NCBI GenBank assembly: GCA_934133165.1
Contig: CAKPAW010000008.1
Location: forward strand, 1-45,254
Direction of reading: 5' to 3'
Source: an uncultured Clostridia bacterium
Lineage (GTDB): Bacteria; Bacillota; Clostridia; TANB77; CAG-508
DNA length: 45,254 bases
Both the position numbers and the translations under genes were made by a program. Below the pieces are notes generated by a model. That model was not told where the DNA came from. It made no database searches and worked only from the letters and a program-made list of their open reading frames with translations. Of this stretch, positions 23,847 through 32,398 are shown in pieces. Position 1 is the first letter of the stretch. Every line of letters begins with the position of its first letter.

Positions 23847-25369
23847 TGAAAGATTATAAAGCAGGAATATATTTAAGGCTTTCTAAAGAAGATAGTGAAG
23901 TAAACAATAGTATAGATTTTCAAAGAGAGATTACAACTAAATATGCGAAAGAACATAATTATACTATTGTTAAAGAATATGTTGATAATGGTTATTCAGG
24001 CATTTTAAGTTCAAGACCTGAACTTGATAAAATGATAATGGATATTGTTAGAAATAACATAAATATGGTAATTGTTAAAGATACAAGTCGATTGACAAGA
24101 GATAAAAATTTAACTTCATATTATACTGATATTTTGTTTCCAGATAATGATATTAGATTTATTTCTGTTACAGAATATATTGATACTGGAGAAAGATATG
24201 AAATAGATGATGTCGTTGCATTAAGAGGTATTGTAAATCAATGCTATGTTGAAGATATATCTAAAAAAATAAAGGCTGTCAAACGCAATTTTAAAGAGCA
24301 GGGTAAGTTTATTGAAGGAAGTGTAGCCTATGGCTATAAAAAAGATATAAATGATCCTTATAAACTTGTTATTGATGAAGAAGTAGAGAATATCATAAAA
24401 TTTATTTATAAATCTTATTTAGATGGAAAGATGCCTAAACAAATTGCACAAGAATTAAATAATGATAAGATTATTACACCATCTAATTATTTAGGACATA
24501 AAAATATAGGCAAAGAGTGGACTTCTTCAATGATAAATAGAATATTAAAATCTCCAATATATGCAGGTAATATGGTACTAAATAAATATGTATCAAATCT
24601 TAAATTAAAAAAGATGGAAAAAACAAAAGTTGGAGATTATGAAATATTAAAAGATACACACCCAGCGATAATTTCACAAGAGGATTTTGATCAAGTACAA
24701 AAAATAAAAAGTGGCAGAATAAAAAATGAAAAAAGAACTTATTATTATTTACTAAAGGATTTGCCAGTTTGTATGCACTGTGGAAGAAAAATGACATATA
24801 AAAGCTATCATCCAATGATTATTGATAAAGCAGGAAATATAAAAGGTAAGCCAGATGAAAAGGCATATTTTATTTGTGAACAGCACAACAGAAATAAGGA
24901 AGTTTGCAATGTTTATAATAAAATAAAAGAAAAAGACTTAAATGAAATTGTTTTGCAAAAATTATCTCAAAGATTAAGATATTTACAATTACATCAATAT
25001 GCTAAAGATGTTAAAGCTTTAAAAGATAGACAAAATACTGAATTATCTGGAATAAAAAAGATAAAAAATGAAATATCAAGATTAGAATCTAATTTTAAAG
25101 TATTATATTCAAAAAAAGTAGAAGGAATTATTACAGAAAAAGAATTTAGAGAAAAATATAATGCTTATAATGAAAAGGTTACTAAACTTAAAGATAAAGT
25201 AGATAGGTATGAGAACTCAAAACAATCTTATGATGTACGAAATGATGTTGAAAAGCTAATTATAGAGTTTGAAAGCTGTAAGCATTTTGACAATGCTATT
25301 TTAAAAAAATTAGTTGAGAAAATTGAGATTAATAAAAATAATACAATTAACATAATGTTTAAAATATAA
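23846..25369 (+). CDS. large serine recombinase 2
   Basis: A 507-residue partner of the first recombinase: AGIYLRLSKED with nucleophile S13, MVIVKDTSRLTRD, the recombinase domain (GYKKDINDPYKLVIDEEVEN onward), a zinc ribbon (PVCMHCGRKMTY ... FICEQHNRNKEVC) and a C-terminal coiled coil (GIKKIKNEISRLESNFKVLY). Both catalytic sites look intact. The ATG overlaps the preceding stop (TAATG). A hairpin terminator begins at the stop codon, and the truncated cotJC lies only 172 bases further on, the usual place for an attachment site. The pair may act as a heteromer, or one protein may favour excision; the sequence cannot tell. Confidence 0.92.
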   Translation: MKDYKAGIYLRLSKEDSEVNNSIDFQREITTKYAKEHNYTIVKEYVDNGYSGILSSRPELDKMIMDIVRNNINMVIVKDTSRLTRDKNLTSYYTDILFPDNDIRFISVTEYIDTGERYEIDDVVALRGIVNQCYVEDISKKIKAVKRNFKEQGKFIEGSVAYGYKKDINDPYKLVIDEEVENIIKFIYKSYLDGKMPKQIAQELNNDKIITPSNYLGHKNIGKEWTSSMINRILKSPIYAGNMVLNKYVSNLKLKKMEKTKVGDYEILKDTHPAIISQEDFDQVQKIKSGRIKNEKRTYYYLLKDLPVCMHCGRKMTYKSYHPMIIDKAGNIKGKPDEKAYFICEQHNRNKEVCNVYNKIKEKDLNEIVLQKLSQRLRYLQLHQYAKDVKALKDRQNTELSGIKKIKNEISRLESNFKVLYSKKVEGIITEKEFREKYNAYNEKVTKLKDKVDRYENSKQSYDVRNDVEKLIIEFESCKHFDNAILKKLVEKIEINKNNTINIMFKI

Positions 25370-25386
25370 GGATTTTATCCTTTTTA
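25368..25386 (+). terminator. terminator after the recombinase operon
   Basis: AAGGAT (25368-25373) pairs with ATCCTT (25377-25382), followed by T-run. Confidence 0.65.
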
Positions 25387-25402
25387 ATTTATAGTTAAAA
25401 TC

Positions 25403-25541
25403 GTTGCACTTTAATACCTTTTTGAGATAAAAAAGATTTTAAGTGCAACCAAAATTAAAAAAATGACTAAAAGTGTTGCGATTATTGAATTATTAGGCAT
25501 TTTTAGTGATTTATGAGAAAAAGGTTGCACCAATAACCTTT
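25403..25541. other. candidate attachment region at the cotJC junction
   Basis: Contains GTTGCACTT (25403-25411) and its inverse AAGTGCAAC (25441-25449), a further GGTTGCACC at 25523-25531 and GTTGCG at 25473-25478. Repeated half sites beside a large serine recombinase gene are what an attachment site should contain. The junction with cotJC is at about 25541/25542, where homology to the spore-coat gene ends. The crossover bases cannot be named without the other end. Confidence 0.4.
25516..25541 (-). terminator. minus-strand terminator abutting the truncated cotJC
   Basis: AAAGGTT (25520-25526) and AACCTTT (25535-25541) form a stem that starts at the base after the cotJC stop; on the minus strand it is followed by TTTTT. 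It ends cotJ transcription inside the element. Confidence 0.7.
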
Positions 25542-25952
25542 CTAATCTGCTGCCAAATCTTCTTGAAGATTTGCAATAGGATCTCCTTTACAAGCAATAT
25601 AAGCAGCTGTCCAAGGTGTACCGCTAGCAGACTGAGGATAAACATCCACTCCATGGTCTGTATAATATGCACCAAGTCCTGCTTTTTCAATTTCTTCAGG
25701 GCAAACACCATCAGTTAACTGGTGAACAATAGTGCCAACCATTTCAAGATGGGCAAGCTCCTCAGTACCTATATCATTTAAAATTGCTTTTGCATTTTGA
25801 TCTGGCATGCCAAATCTTTGTGATAAATATCTTAAAGAAGCAGCAAGTTCACCATCTGGTCCACCATATTGAGAGATTATAAATTTAGCAAGTTTAGGAT
25901 TTGGACATTTTATATTAATTGGGTATTGTAACACTTTATTATAAGTCCACAT
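25542..25952 (-). pseudogene. cotJC: cotJC, spore coat protein CotJC, 3' truncated at the element
   Basis: CotJC is a manganese-catalase-like coat protein made in the mother cell. The 136 residues present match the family closely: QYGGPDGELAASLRYLSQRF, DIGTEELAHLEMVGTIVHQL, SGTPWTAAYIACKGDPIANL and QEDLAA. At this point full-length CotJC continues with EQKARATYE and about 50 more residues (B. subtilis CotJC is ~189 long), but here the frame reads AAD and stops. The missing part holds conserved Glu and His residues of the fold, so this product should be inactive. The ATG at 25952 overlaps the cotJB stop by one base and GGGGGA precedes it. The break coincides with the end of the recombinase region, so an insertion is the simplest cause. 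Confidence 0.88.
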
Positions 25953-26329
25953 TAAAAATTCCCCCTTTCCCAAGGCCAAGGTCCTTCAAGCCATCTCCAT
26001 TTATTACATGGGAAAGCTATAGTAAGAGGGCCAAATGCCTTTTGATATTGTTTCATTAATTCGTTAAGTTTAGTAGCATATTCTCTGTGAAGACAAAGAG
26101 CTTTTTCATCTTCTGGGTGTGTATCTAAATATTCTGCAAGTTCTACAATTGCAAATTTTAAACAACGAATTTTTTGAAGCATTTCTTCTCTAGTTTCTTG
26201 TTCTTCCTCACAAGTTTCTTCAGCTCCGATATTAGTAAATTCATAAGAATATACGGGAACTCTTGGAGTGTTGCAACTTGGACTACAACAACATCCACAA
26301 CCACAATTTCTATTTTCATTTTCTAACAT
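25952..26329 (-). CDS. cotJB: spore coat protein CotJB
   Basis: Second gene of the cotJ operon. The C-terminal ~78 residues are standard CotJB: MLQKIRCLKFAIVELAEYLD, THPEDEKALCLHREYATKLN and the aromatic end KWRWLEGPWPWERGNF. The N-terminus carries an extra ~48 residues (CGCGCCCSPSCNTPRVPVYS, then acidic) not found in Bacillus CotJB. The cysteine-rich start could allow cross-linking in the coat. GAGAGGGG lies 9 bases before ATG 26329, so the long form is the translated one. The gene overlaps cotJA by 7 bases and cotJC by 1 base. Confidence 0.9.
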   Translation of the reverse strand: MLENENRNCGCGCCCSPSCNTPRVPVYSYEFTNIGAEETCEEEQETREEMLQKIRCLKFAIVELAEYLDTHPEDEKALCLHREYATKLNELMKQYQKAFGPLTIAFPCNKWRWLEGPWPWERGNF

Positions 26330-26676
26330 TTGTTACACCCCTCTCCAGTAGTATTCATAGCTTTTATAAAAGCATTTTCTTCAACAGATTGACATGGTGA
26401 ATATGGGCTAACAAGCTCAGGAAAAATAGTTCCCATTTTCAAACCAACACATGGAGTAAAAGTCTTATCCATTGTTTGAATAGGAACGTAACTTTGTGCA
26501 AGTAAAGGATTTTGAGGGAAAACAGATTCGCCTTGTTCAAAACCACAATTACATGCATTATCATCTTTTTTAGTATAATAATCAGCTGCAACACCATAAT
26601 CATTACAAATTGTTTCTAAAACATTTTGATCAAAATTATTTTGACAGCAGCATCTTTTGTATCTACAATTATACAT
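26323..26676 (-). CDS. cotJA: spore coat-associated protein CotJA
   Basis: First gene of the cotJ operon, 117 residues. PQNPLLAQSYVPIQTMDKTF and VGLKMGTIFPELVSPYSPCQ are the CotJA signature. An N-terminal Cys-rich extension (YNCRYKRCCCQNNFDQ) parallels that of CotJB. AAGGAGG precedes the ATG. About 36-43 bases upstream on the minus strand, CATAATAT (26713-26720 in plus coordinates) resembles a sigma-E -10, fitting mother-cell expression; that promoter call is tentative. Confidence 0.9.
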   Translation of the reverse strand: MYNCRYKRCCCQNNFDQNVLETICNDYGVAADYYTKKDDNACNCGFEQGESVFPQNPLLAQSYVPIQTMDKTFTPCVGLKMGTIFPELVSPYSPCQSVEENAFIKAMNTTGEGCNKC

Positions 26677-26791
26677 GTTTAAAGCCTCCTTAATTTAAAA
26701 GATTTATAGTACATATTATGAAAAAATGAGGAAAAATGTTACAAAATAAAGAATAATGTATAAATTATGTAAAATAATTTAGTAATTTATA

Positions 26792-26820
26792 TGGACTTTT
26801 TTGAATAAATATTATATAAT
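26792..26820 (+). promoter_or_regulatory. promoter of the RelA/SpoT-like gene
   Basis: TGGACT (26792-26797), 17-base spacer, TATAAT (26815-26820). Confidence 0.55.
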
Positions 26821-26854
26821 ATATTAGCTAAAAAGAAAGGTGGAAATATAAAAG

Positions 26855-28141
26855 ATGATAGACACAATAAAAAGTCGTTACAAAGTAGATAAGTCACCTG
26901 AACAAATTTCATATGAGCAACAGATAGGTCTAAAACATAATGAAGAATATAAAAAAATGGTAGAGCAAACTTTTTTACAGATAGTCAACTTATTTATTGA
27001 CAGATATCAGGGAGTTTCAATAGAACCTCCAAGAGGAAGAGAAAAATCTTTAAGAAGTTTAAAAGGGAAAATAGATAAATTAGAAATAGAAAGACTTTGC
27101 AAATTGTATGCAATAGAAGGAATTAGTTCAGAAGAAAAACAAAGACTATGCAATTTAGTAATAAGTAAAATAGATCAAAATAAAAAAATAGATAGAACAG
27201 AAGAAATAATAGAAGGAATAAATAAAATTTTTTATGGAAAAATAGAATCTTTTGAACAAATACAAAATTTAGTAAATCAAATACAATTAAGTGATAACAT
27301 GAAAACAGCATGTTTAAGAGTTGCTAAAATAAGACTACAAAACGGCGAATTAGAAAAAAATGAAAAAATAATAAATAGTATAGAAGAACAATATGGTAAA
27401 GAAGCTGCAATAAGAGAAAAAAAGATAGAAAAAAATTTGTTACATTGGGAATGTGTAGAAAAAACGCAAGAAGATAAAGAAATGCAAGAAAAATTACATA
27501 AACCAATGGAATATTTAAAAGCTAAAGATTTAAGAGCTTTCAAAATTGTTATTGCGAATGTACCAGATGAATTAAAAACAGATAATATAAGAATAAAGAG
27601 AATTATAGAAAAAAGAAGCAAAGCATATGGAGAGGACCTAAAGAAATATAATGATATGTGTTGTATTGAACTAGAAAAAGATTTTGCAAATTATTTATTG
27701 AATAGTCCAGAATTATTAAAACAAATGAATATTGAAATTCCAAATGACGGATATAAAAGAAAAAACAAAGAAAATGGATATATAGCTGATCATATAAAAT
27801 TTCATTACATTGATCATCCTGAATATACATTTGAATTACAACTTCGTTCTATTTATAGAGAAGAATTATCAAGAGCAAATGGACCAGCAGCACATAATAA
27901 AAGATCAGGAAAAGAAAGAATATTTCCTAGTGTAGAAAACAAAGAAGAGTTTTTAAAAGAATTAAAAGAAAGAATACCAAGTTATACAATATTAGAAGAT
28001 AAACCAAATGGGTACAATATAAGAAGATGCAATTTAATGGAAAATATGTTAGAATATTATTTAGGATATATAAAATTAAACTCAAAAGAACATCAGAAAG
28101 CCATGGAATATATAAGGGAAGATATGGAAAAAGAAAAATAG
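26855..28141 (+). CDS. divergent RelA/SpoT-like nucleotidyltransferase-family protein
   Basis: A 428-residue cytoplasmic protein. The C-terminal third contains a block laid out like the (p)ppGpp synthetase core: KENGYIADHIKFHYIDHPEY then TFELQLRSIYREELSRANGP and AAHNKR. This parallels NGYRSLH...EIQIRT...AAHW of RelA/SpoT, keeping the Gln and Arg of the EIQIRT motif. Near the N-terminus, RGREKSLRSLKGKIDKLEIE could correspond to the early synthetase helices. Between them lies a long, highly charged helical insertion (about 95-260) that normal alarmone synthetases lack. The expected Asp of the ITD motif is not evident, so activity is uncertain. It might be a specialised or toxin-type member. Single-gene transcript with its own promoter and terminator. 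Confidence 0.5.
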   Translation: MIDTIKSRYKVDKSPEQISYEQQIGLKHNEEYKKMVEQTFLQIVNLFIDRYQGVSIEPPRGREKSLRSLKGKIDKLEIERLCKLYAIEGISSEEKQRLCNLVISKIDQNKKIDRTEEIIEGINKIFYGKIESFEQIQNLVNQIQLSDNMKTACLRVAKIRLQNGELEKNEKIINSIEEQYGKEAAIREKKIEKNLLHWECVEKTQEDKEMQEKLHKPMEYLKAKDLRAFKIVIANVPDELKTDNIRIKRIIEKRSKAYGEDLKKYNDMCCIELEKDFANYLLNSPELLKQMNIEIPNDGYKRKNKENGYIADHIKFHYIDHPEYTFELQLRSIYREELSRANGPAAHNKRSGKERIFPSVENKEEFLKELKERIPSYTILEDKPNGYNIRRCNLMENMLEYYLGYIKLNSKEHQKAMEYIREDMEKEK

Positions 28142-28168
28142 GTAATGTAAGTTGCCTATTTTTCTTTT
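28134..28168 (+). terminator. intrinsic terminator
   Basis: AAAAATAGG (28134-28142) pairs with CCTATTTTT (28155-28163), then a long T-run; overlaps the stop codon of the upstream gene. Confidence 0.85.
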
Positions 28169-28216
28169 TTTGTATTAAATATATAAAAGCATAATTGTCA
28201 ATTATAATTTTAAGTA

Positions 28217-28945
28217 TTAATATAATTTAATAATAGCATGAAGTTTAGATTCGTCTTCACTTTTTATAGTAACAAAATGTTCACCATTAACAAAAGAGTA
28301 GAAGCATTTTAATTTTTCACCAAGTAAAGCAGCATTTTTATACATTATTTCAAAATTGTTAAAAGAATTATTTTCATAAACATCTTTTGGAAGAGTTTCA
28401 TAAGCTAAATCTAAATAATAAGAATTATGCATATGATTATTAATATCAATATCTCTTCTAGAAACAGTGTATTCATATATGCTAGAATAATTATCAGGCT
28501 CAACAATTTTTTTAAACTCAAAATCATTACCAAACACAGATTTAGAATCATATATATATTTATGAACTAAATCATCTGTTAATCTAACTATTCCTTTATC
28601 AAAATGAATTAAAGTCCATTTTGAAGTACCAATAACGCATAATTCATTATTACTATTATAAAGCTCAAAATCACGCATACAACAAGCTCTTTTAATACCT
28701 CTAGACCATGTTCTAACTTTAACTGGGTTACCATCATATTTAATATTTTTTAAAACTTTAATTTTCCAATGTAAAAGAATCCAACTTAATCTTGTTTGTT
28801 CAATATTTTTTATACCAAGACCAGCTTCGTTAGATTGAAAACCTCCAATATCTTCAAAAAAAGATAAAATACCTTTATTAGAAAGCTCTAAATTAGAATT
28901 AATATCTCTAATAGTTAAATAAAATTCTTGTTCACAATATGCCAT
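28217..28945 (-). CDS. acyl-ACP thioesterase (FatA-like)
   Basis: A 242-residue double-hotdog thioesterase that releases fatty acids from acyl carrier protein. The first hotdog covers SNKGILSFFEDIGGFQSNEA and WILLHWKIKVLKNIKYDGNP, with the RTWSRGIKRACCMRDFEL strand. The second has the catalytic-region block VSRRDIDINNHMHNSYYLDL, where family members keep Asp, Asn and His. The length is normal for bacterial FatA-like enzymes. Start at 28945 is set by AAGGAGTG 9 bases upstream; the longer frame has no ribosome site. It diverges from the PflX-like gene. Confidence 0.88.
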   Translation of the reverse strand: MAYCEQEFYLTIRDINSNLELSNKGILSFFEDIGGFQSNEAGLGIKNIEQTRLSWILLHWKIKVLKNIKYDGNPVKVRTWSRGIKRACCMRDFELYNSNNELCVIGTSKWTLIHFDKGIVRLTDDLVHKYIYDSKSVFGNDFEFKKIVEPDNYSSIYEYTVSRRDIDINNHMHNSYYLDLAYETLPKDVYENNSFNNFEIMYKNAALLGEKLKCFYSFVNGEHFVTIKSEDESKLHAIIKLY

Positions 28946-29060
28946 ATTAAAATCACTCCTTAAAAACTTTAACAATTATAGCACAAAATTTATAAAATGC
29001 TACAAAAAATGTAAAAAATCTGGTAAACTATATATAAATATTTAAATAAAAGAGGTAAAA

Positions 29061-29948
29061 ATGTTAGAACAATTAATAGAATGTAATGTATGTCCACACA
29101 AATGTAAAGTAAATAGGCTAGAAGGGAAATTAGGAAGATGCAAATGCAATGACAAAATAAAAATTGCATTAGTATCAACACATATGTATGAAGAACCATG
29201 TATAAGTGGTACAAATGGTTCTGGAACAATATTCTTTTCTAATTGTAATTTGTCATGCAAATTTTGTCAGAATTATGAAATAAGCCAGTTAGGAAAAGGT
29301 TATGAAATTACAATAGAAGAGCTTGCAAGTATTATGATAAAACAGCAAGAAGCGGGAGTTCATAACATAAACTTGGTAACACCAACTATGTATGCATACC
29401 AAATAATAGAAGCAATTAAGATTACAAGAAAAAATGGATTAAATATTCCTATAATATATAATTCAAATGGGTATGAAAATGTAGAGACAATAAAAGATTT
29501 AAAAGGCTATATAGATGTATATTTACCTGACTTAAAATATTATTCAAATGAAATAGCTGTGAAATATTCAAAAGCACCAAATTATTTTGAAATTGTAAGT
29601 AAGGCAATATTAGAAATGATAAGCCAAGTAGGAGAGCCAATATTTGATAAAGATGGAATGATAAAAAAAGGGGTAATGATAAGACATTTAGTGCTTCCAA
29701 ACCATATTCAAAACAGCAAAAATGTTTTAAAGTGGATAAAAGAAAACATTCCAGAGGAAATCTATATAGATGTAATGGCACAATATTTTCCTACATACAA
29801 GGCAAAAGAGGATGAATTGATAAACAGAAAATTAACAAAAAGAGAATATAAAGAAATAGAAAATTATTTTTACTTGTTAGATTTCAAAAATGGTTATATG
29901 CAAGAACTTGGAGAACATGAAGAAGAATATGTACCAAGATGGGAGTAA
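29061..29948 (+). CDS. PflX-like radical SAM protein
   Basis: A 295-residue radical SAM protein of the COG1313 (PflX) type, related to pyruvate formate-lyase activating enzymes. It begins with a cysteine-rich segment (CNVCPHKCKVNRLEGKLGRC KC-like, C8/C11/C15/C27/C29). The 4Fe-4S motif is FFSNCNLSCKFCQNYEIS (C62, C66, C69). VTPTMYAYQI, IYNSNGYENV, YLPDLKYYS and MIRHLVLPNH are typical later blocks. RBS AGAGGT precedes the ATG. The usual partner is a glycyl radical enzyme, but none is in this window, so its substrate is unknown. Confidence 0.85.
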   Translation: MLEQLIECNVCPHKCKVNRLEGKLGRCKCNDKIKIALVSTHMYEEPCISGTNGSGTIFFSNCNLSCKFCQNYEISQLGKGYEITIEELASIMIKQQEAGVHNINLVTPTMYAYQIIEAIKITRKNGLNIPIIYNSNGYENVETIKDLKGYIDVYLPDLKYYSNEIAVKYSKAPNYFEIVSKAILEMISQVGEPIFDKDGMIKKGVMIRHLVLPNHIQNSKNVLKWIKENIPEEIYIDVMAQYFPTYKAKEDELINRKLTKREYKEIENYFYLLDFKNGYMQELGEHEEEYVPRWE

Positions 29949-29957
29949 TAAATGATA

Positions 29958-29984
29958 TTTGGGGACGGGTCACTTTTGTCCTTT
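29958..29984. repeat. GGGACGG intergenic repeat, copy 1
   Basis: TTTGGGGACGGGT at 29958-29970 followed by CACTTTTGTCC, so GGAC can pair with GTCC. Same core as 33521-33547, 34120-34130 and 42136-42147. Confidence 0.55.
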
Positions 29985-30016
29985 ACATAAAACAGATAAA
30001 AAGAAATAAAAAACAT

Positions 30017-30045
30017 TTGCTTATTACATATACAAAGTATATAAT
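30017..30045 (+). promoter_or_regulatory. promoter of the phosphatase-fold gene
   Basis: TTGCTT (30017-30022), 17-base spacer, TATAAT (30040-30045). Confidence 0.7.
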
Positions 30046-30063
30046 AAAAAACAGGAGGTAGTT

Positions 30064-31221
30064 ATGAAAGATAATAATATCGTTTTTCCAAATTATGAAC
30101 ATAGTATATTAAATTTAATAAATACAATATTAAAATATTATAAGGTAGAAACAAAATATAATTCTTTACCAGAATTAGAAAAAATATTGCAAAAAGAATA
30201 TAAAAATGTAGTTTTAATAATATTAGATGGAATGGGTGAGCATATATTAAAAAATATTTCACCTGATAATTTTTTGTATAAAAACCATAAAGATATAATA
30301 ACATCTGTATGTCCATCTACAACTACTGCGGCAATGACTACATATTATTCAGGAAGACCACCTATAGAGACAGGTTGGATTGCTATGTCACAATATTTTA
30401 AAGAATATGGTAGAGCTGTTGAAATGTTAAGAAAAGTAGATTCATATACATATGAAAAAATAAATACCTCAAGAATGGATGTTTATGATTTAATAAAATA
30501 TATTCCAGTATATGAACAAATAGAAAAAGTAAATCCAGATGTTAAAGCATATGAAATAAATCCTCTACATTGTGAGTCAAGAAGTAAAAGAAACATAAAG
30601 GCAAATACTGTAGAATTAATGTGCGATTCTATAAAAGCTGTATGTCAAAATAAAGATAAAAACTTTGTTTTAGCATATAATGACAATCCAGATGCTTTAT
30701 TACATAAGTATGGTTGCGATTCAAATGAAGTTAAAGAATTTATAAAGAATGCAGAAGAACAAATTGAAAAAATGTGCAAAGAACTAAATAATAGCAATAC
30801 ATTGATAATTATCTCTGCAGATCATGGTCATAAAAATATAGAAAAAATCTATAATATATTAGATCTTAAAGAAATAAATGATTGTCTTATTATGCCACCT
30901 AGTTTAGAATCTAGAGCTGTAACATTCTTTGTAAAAGAGAATAAAAGAGAGAAGTTTGAAGAATTTTTTGAAAATAATTTGAAAGATAAATTTATGTTAT
31001 TTACAAAAGAAGAGTTTTTGAATAGAAATTTTTTAGGATATGGAATACAGCATAAAAAAGTAGATGACTTTTTAGGAAATTATATAGCTGTAGCAATATC
31101 AGATTCAATAATAAAATTAGATACTTATACATCAAAAGAAAAGGCTAATAAAAAATCTACACACTGTGGATTTACACCTAACGAAATGGAAGTTCCATTA
31201 ATAGTAATAGATTGTAAATAA
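30064..31221 (+). CDS. alkaline-phosphatase-superfamily hydrolase (phosphodiesterase/phosphatase)
   Basis: A 385-residue metal-dependent enzyme of the type I phosphodiesterase/nucleotide pyrophosphatase group. Metal ligands are seen in VVLIILDGMGEH (D55), the nucleophile region in SVCPSTTTAAMTTYYSG (Thr near 86-88), ADHGHKN and the late STHCGFTPNEMEVPLIV. The segment ILAYNDNPDALLHKYG-like (VLAYNDNPDALLHKYG) supplies another metal-binding Asp/His pair. No signal peptide, so it acts in the cytoplasm. AGGAGG precedes the ATG. The substrate cannot be told from sequence; the family includes enzymes acting on phosphonates, nucleotides and glycerophosphates. Confidence 0.82.
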   Translation: MKDNNIVFPNYEHSILNLINTILKYYKVETKYNSLPELEKILQKEYKNVVLIILDGMGEHILKNISPDNFLYKNHKDIITSVCPSTTTAAMTTYYSGRPPIETGWIAMSQYFKEYGRAVEMLRKVDSYTYEKINTSRMDVYDLIKYIPVYEQIEKVNPDVKAYEINPLHCESRSKRNIKANTVELMCDSIKAVCQNKDKNFVLAYNDNPDALLHKYGCDSNEVKEFIKNAEEQIEKMCKELNNSNTLIIISADHGHKNIEKIYNILDLKEINDCLIMPPSLESRAVTFFVKENKREKFEEFFENNLKDKFMLFTKEEFLNRNFLGYGIQHKKVDDFLGNYIAVAISDSIIKLDTYTSKEKANKKSTHCGFTPNEMEVPLIVIDCK

Positions 31222-31266
31222 CAGGAAAATAGGATTTATATACATAGGATATCGTAAATATAAGAA

Positions 31267-31296
31267 AAAAGGTACTATAATTACATAGTACCTTTT
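31267..31296. terminator. bidirectional terminator
   Basis: AAAAGGTACTAT (31267-31278) pairs perfectly with ATAGTACCTTTT (31285-31296). The minus-strand side has a T-run, serving the convergent HIT gene too. Confidence 0.82.
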
Positions 31297-31315
31297 AAGG
31301 TTGTAATGTAGAATG

Positions 31316-32398
31316 TTAATGAGGCATAAAGTCTTTAGTATTATTCCTAATTTGCTCAGGAAGTTCATTCCAGTGTGTAGCTAAAGCTGATTTAATGTCA
31401 CTACAGGTTTCCTGAATCTTATCGATAAAAGGATAAGCTCTCCAGTCCCAAATGCCATCAGAAAGATTAGTATAATCTTTATATAAGAGAAGTTGTCTTA
31501 CATACTGGCGAGGAATGTAAAGATTAGGGTCATCATTAATTCTCCAAAGATTCTTATTTGTATCTCTTACAAGTAAGTAAGAATTTTTCTGATACAAAGG
31601 CAAGTCTTCATAAGAAATAACATTTAAAGGAAACCTAGCAAATGCCTCAATGTCATTAGCAGACAAATTGCTGGCTACAACGTGAGTGTGGGAGTGAACA
31701 ATTGAAGTTTTTGATTTACTAGCACCGCCATTGCCACTTCCATTTTCCCATACTAAAAATTGAGAATTGCCATAGGTTAGATTGAGAATGTATTCAACAT
31801 CATCTAATACCTGTAAAAATTCTAACCGTTTTTTCAAAGAAAGTTCTCCATTGGACATCACATGGTCAAAAGGAATAATGAGTAAATAACCTTTAACAAA
31901 TTCTCCAATTGTAGGCATTACAAAGAAGTTTTCACTCTTATATAATGTTCTATGGAGATTGATGTCTTTATCCATAAATCCATCATCCATGTATCTACAA
32001 TAAGGACAGTCAGAACGTTTAAATGGTTCTAATGAAGCGGAAGTGTCAGATTTGAGATCTCCAATATCACAATGATGATAATTTGCAATTGCACTAAATT
32101 GCTGAGCAATATTGCCTTTTTTAACATTTATAGCATTAGTTTCAGGGACTAAAGTATAAATGCTTTCGACTACTGCAACATTAATCACTGTAGAATTTTT
32201 AAATTCAGAAATCTCAGTTACTCCGCGACAAACGACACTCTTGTTATGGTTAAATACCTCAAAGACAGTTTCTGGTTTAAGAGAAGCATCTGTAAAAGAA
32301 CAAATACCTTTGAAGCAAATTTGACTGATAGCGTCTAATACAAGTTTCTCATTACCAGTTAAGATGAATAAAACCCGAGTTGTTTTCATTTTTTCCAT
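31316..32398 (-). CDS. HIT-domain protein with an extra N-terminal domain
   Basis: A 360-residue protein. Residues about 131-245 form a HIT (histidine triad) nucleotide-binding domain: DCPYCRYMDDG gives C131/C134 of a structural zinc site, LLIIPFDHVMSNGELS is the usual middle block, and SIVHSHTHVVASN holds the triad at H235, H237 and H239. The first ~125 residues and last ~110 are not recognised. HIT proteins hydrolyse or transfer nucleotide monophosphates. Start at 32398 is set by AAAGGTGAAATT before ATG; the upstream in-frame ATG has none. Codon use seems less AT-biased than in its neighbours (TGG-, CCC- and CGA-containing stretches), which may mean it came from elsewhere. Confidence 0.78.
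   Translation of the reverse strand: MEKMKTTRVLFILTGNEKLVLDAISQICFKGICSFTDASLKPETVFEVFNHNKSVVCRGVTEISEFKNSTVINVAVVESIYTLVPETNAINVKKGNIAQQFSAIANYHHCDIGDLKSDTSASLEPFKRSDCPYCRYMDDGFMDKDINLHRTLYKSENFFVMPTIGEFVKGYLLIIPFDHVMSNGELSLKKRLEFLQVLDDVEYILNLTYGNSQFLVWENGSGNGGASKSKTSIVHSHTHVVASNLSANDIEAFARFPLNVISYEDLPLYQKNSYLLVRDTNKNLWRINDDPNLYIPRQYVRQLLLYKDYTNLSDGIWDWRAYPFIDKIQETCSDIKSALATHWNELPEQIRNNTKDFMPH

Noticed and set aside
20161..25541. Prophage
   Set aside because: No capsid, tail, terminase, portal, lysis or replication genes were seen; only recombinases and small regulators.
20279..25550. CAGCAGAT at 20279-20286 as the partner of GCAGCAGAT at the cotJC junction (attachment core)
   Set aside because: Only 8 bases match, it lies in the opposite orientation, and no cotJC 3' sequence is beside it.
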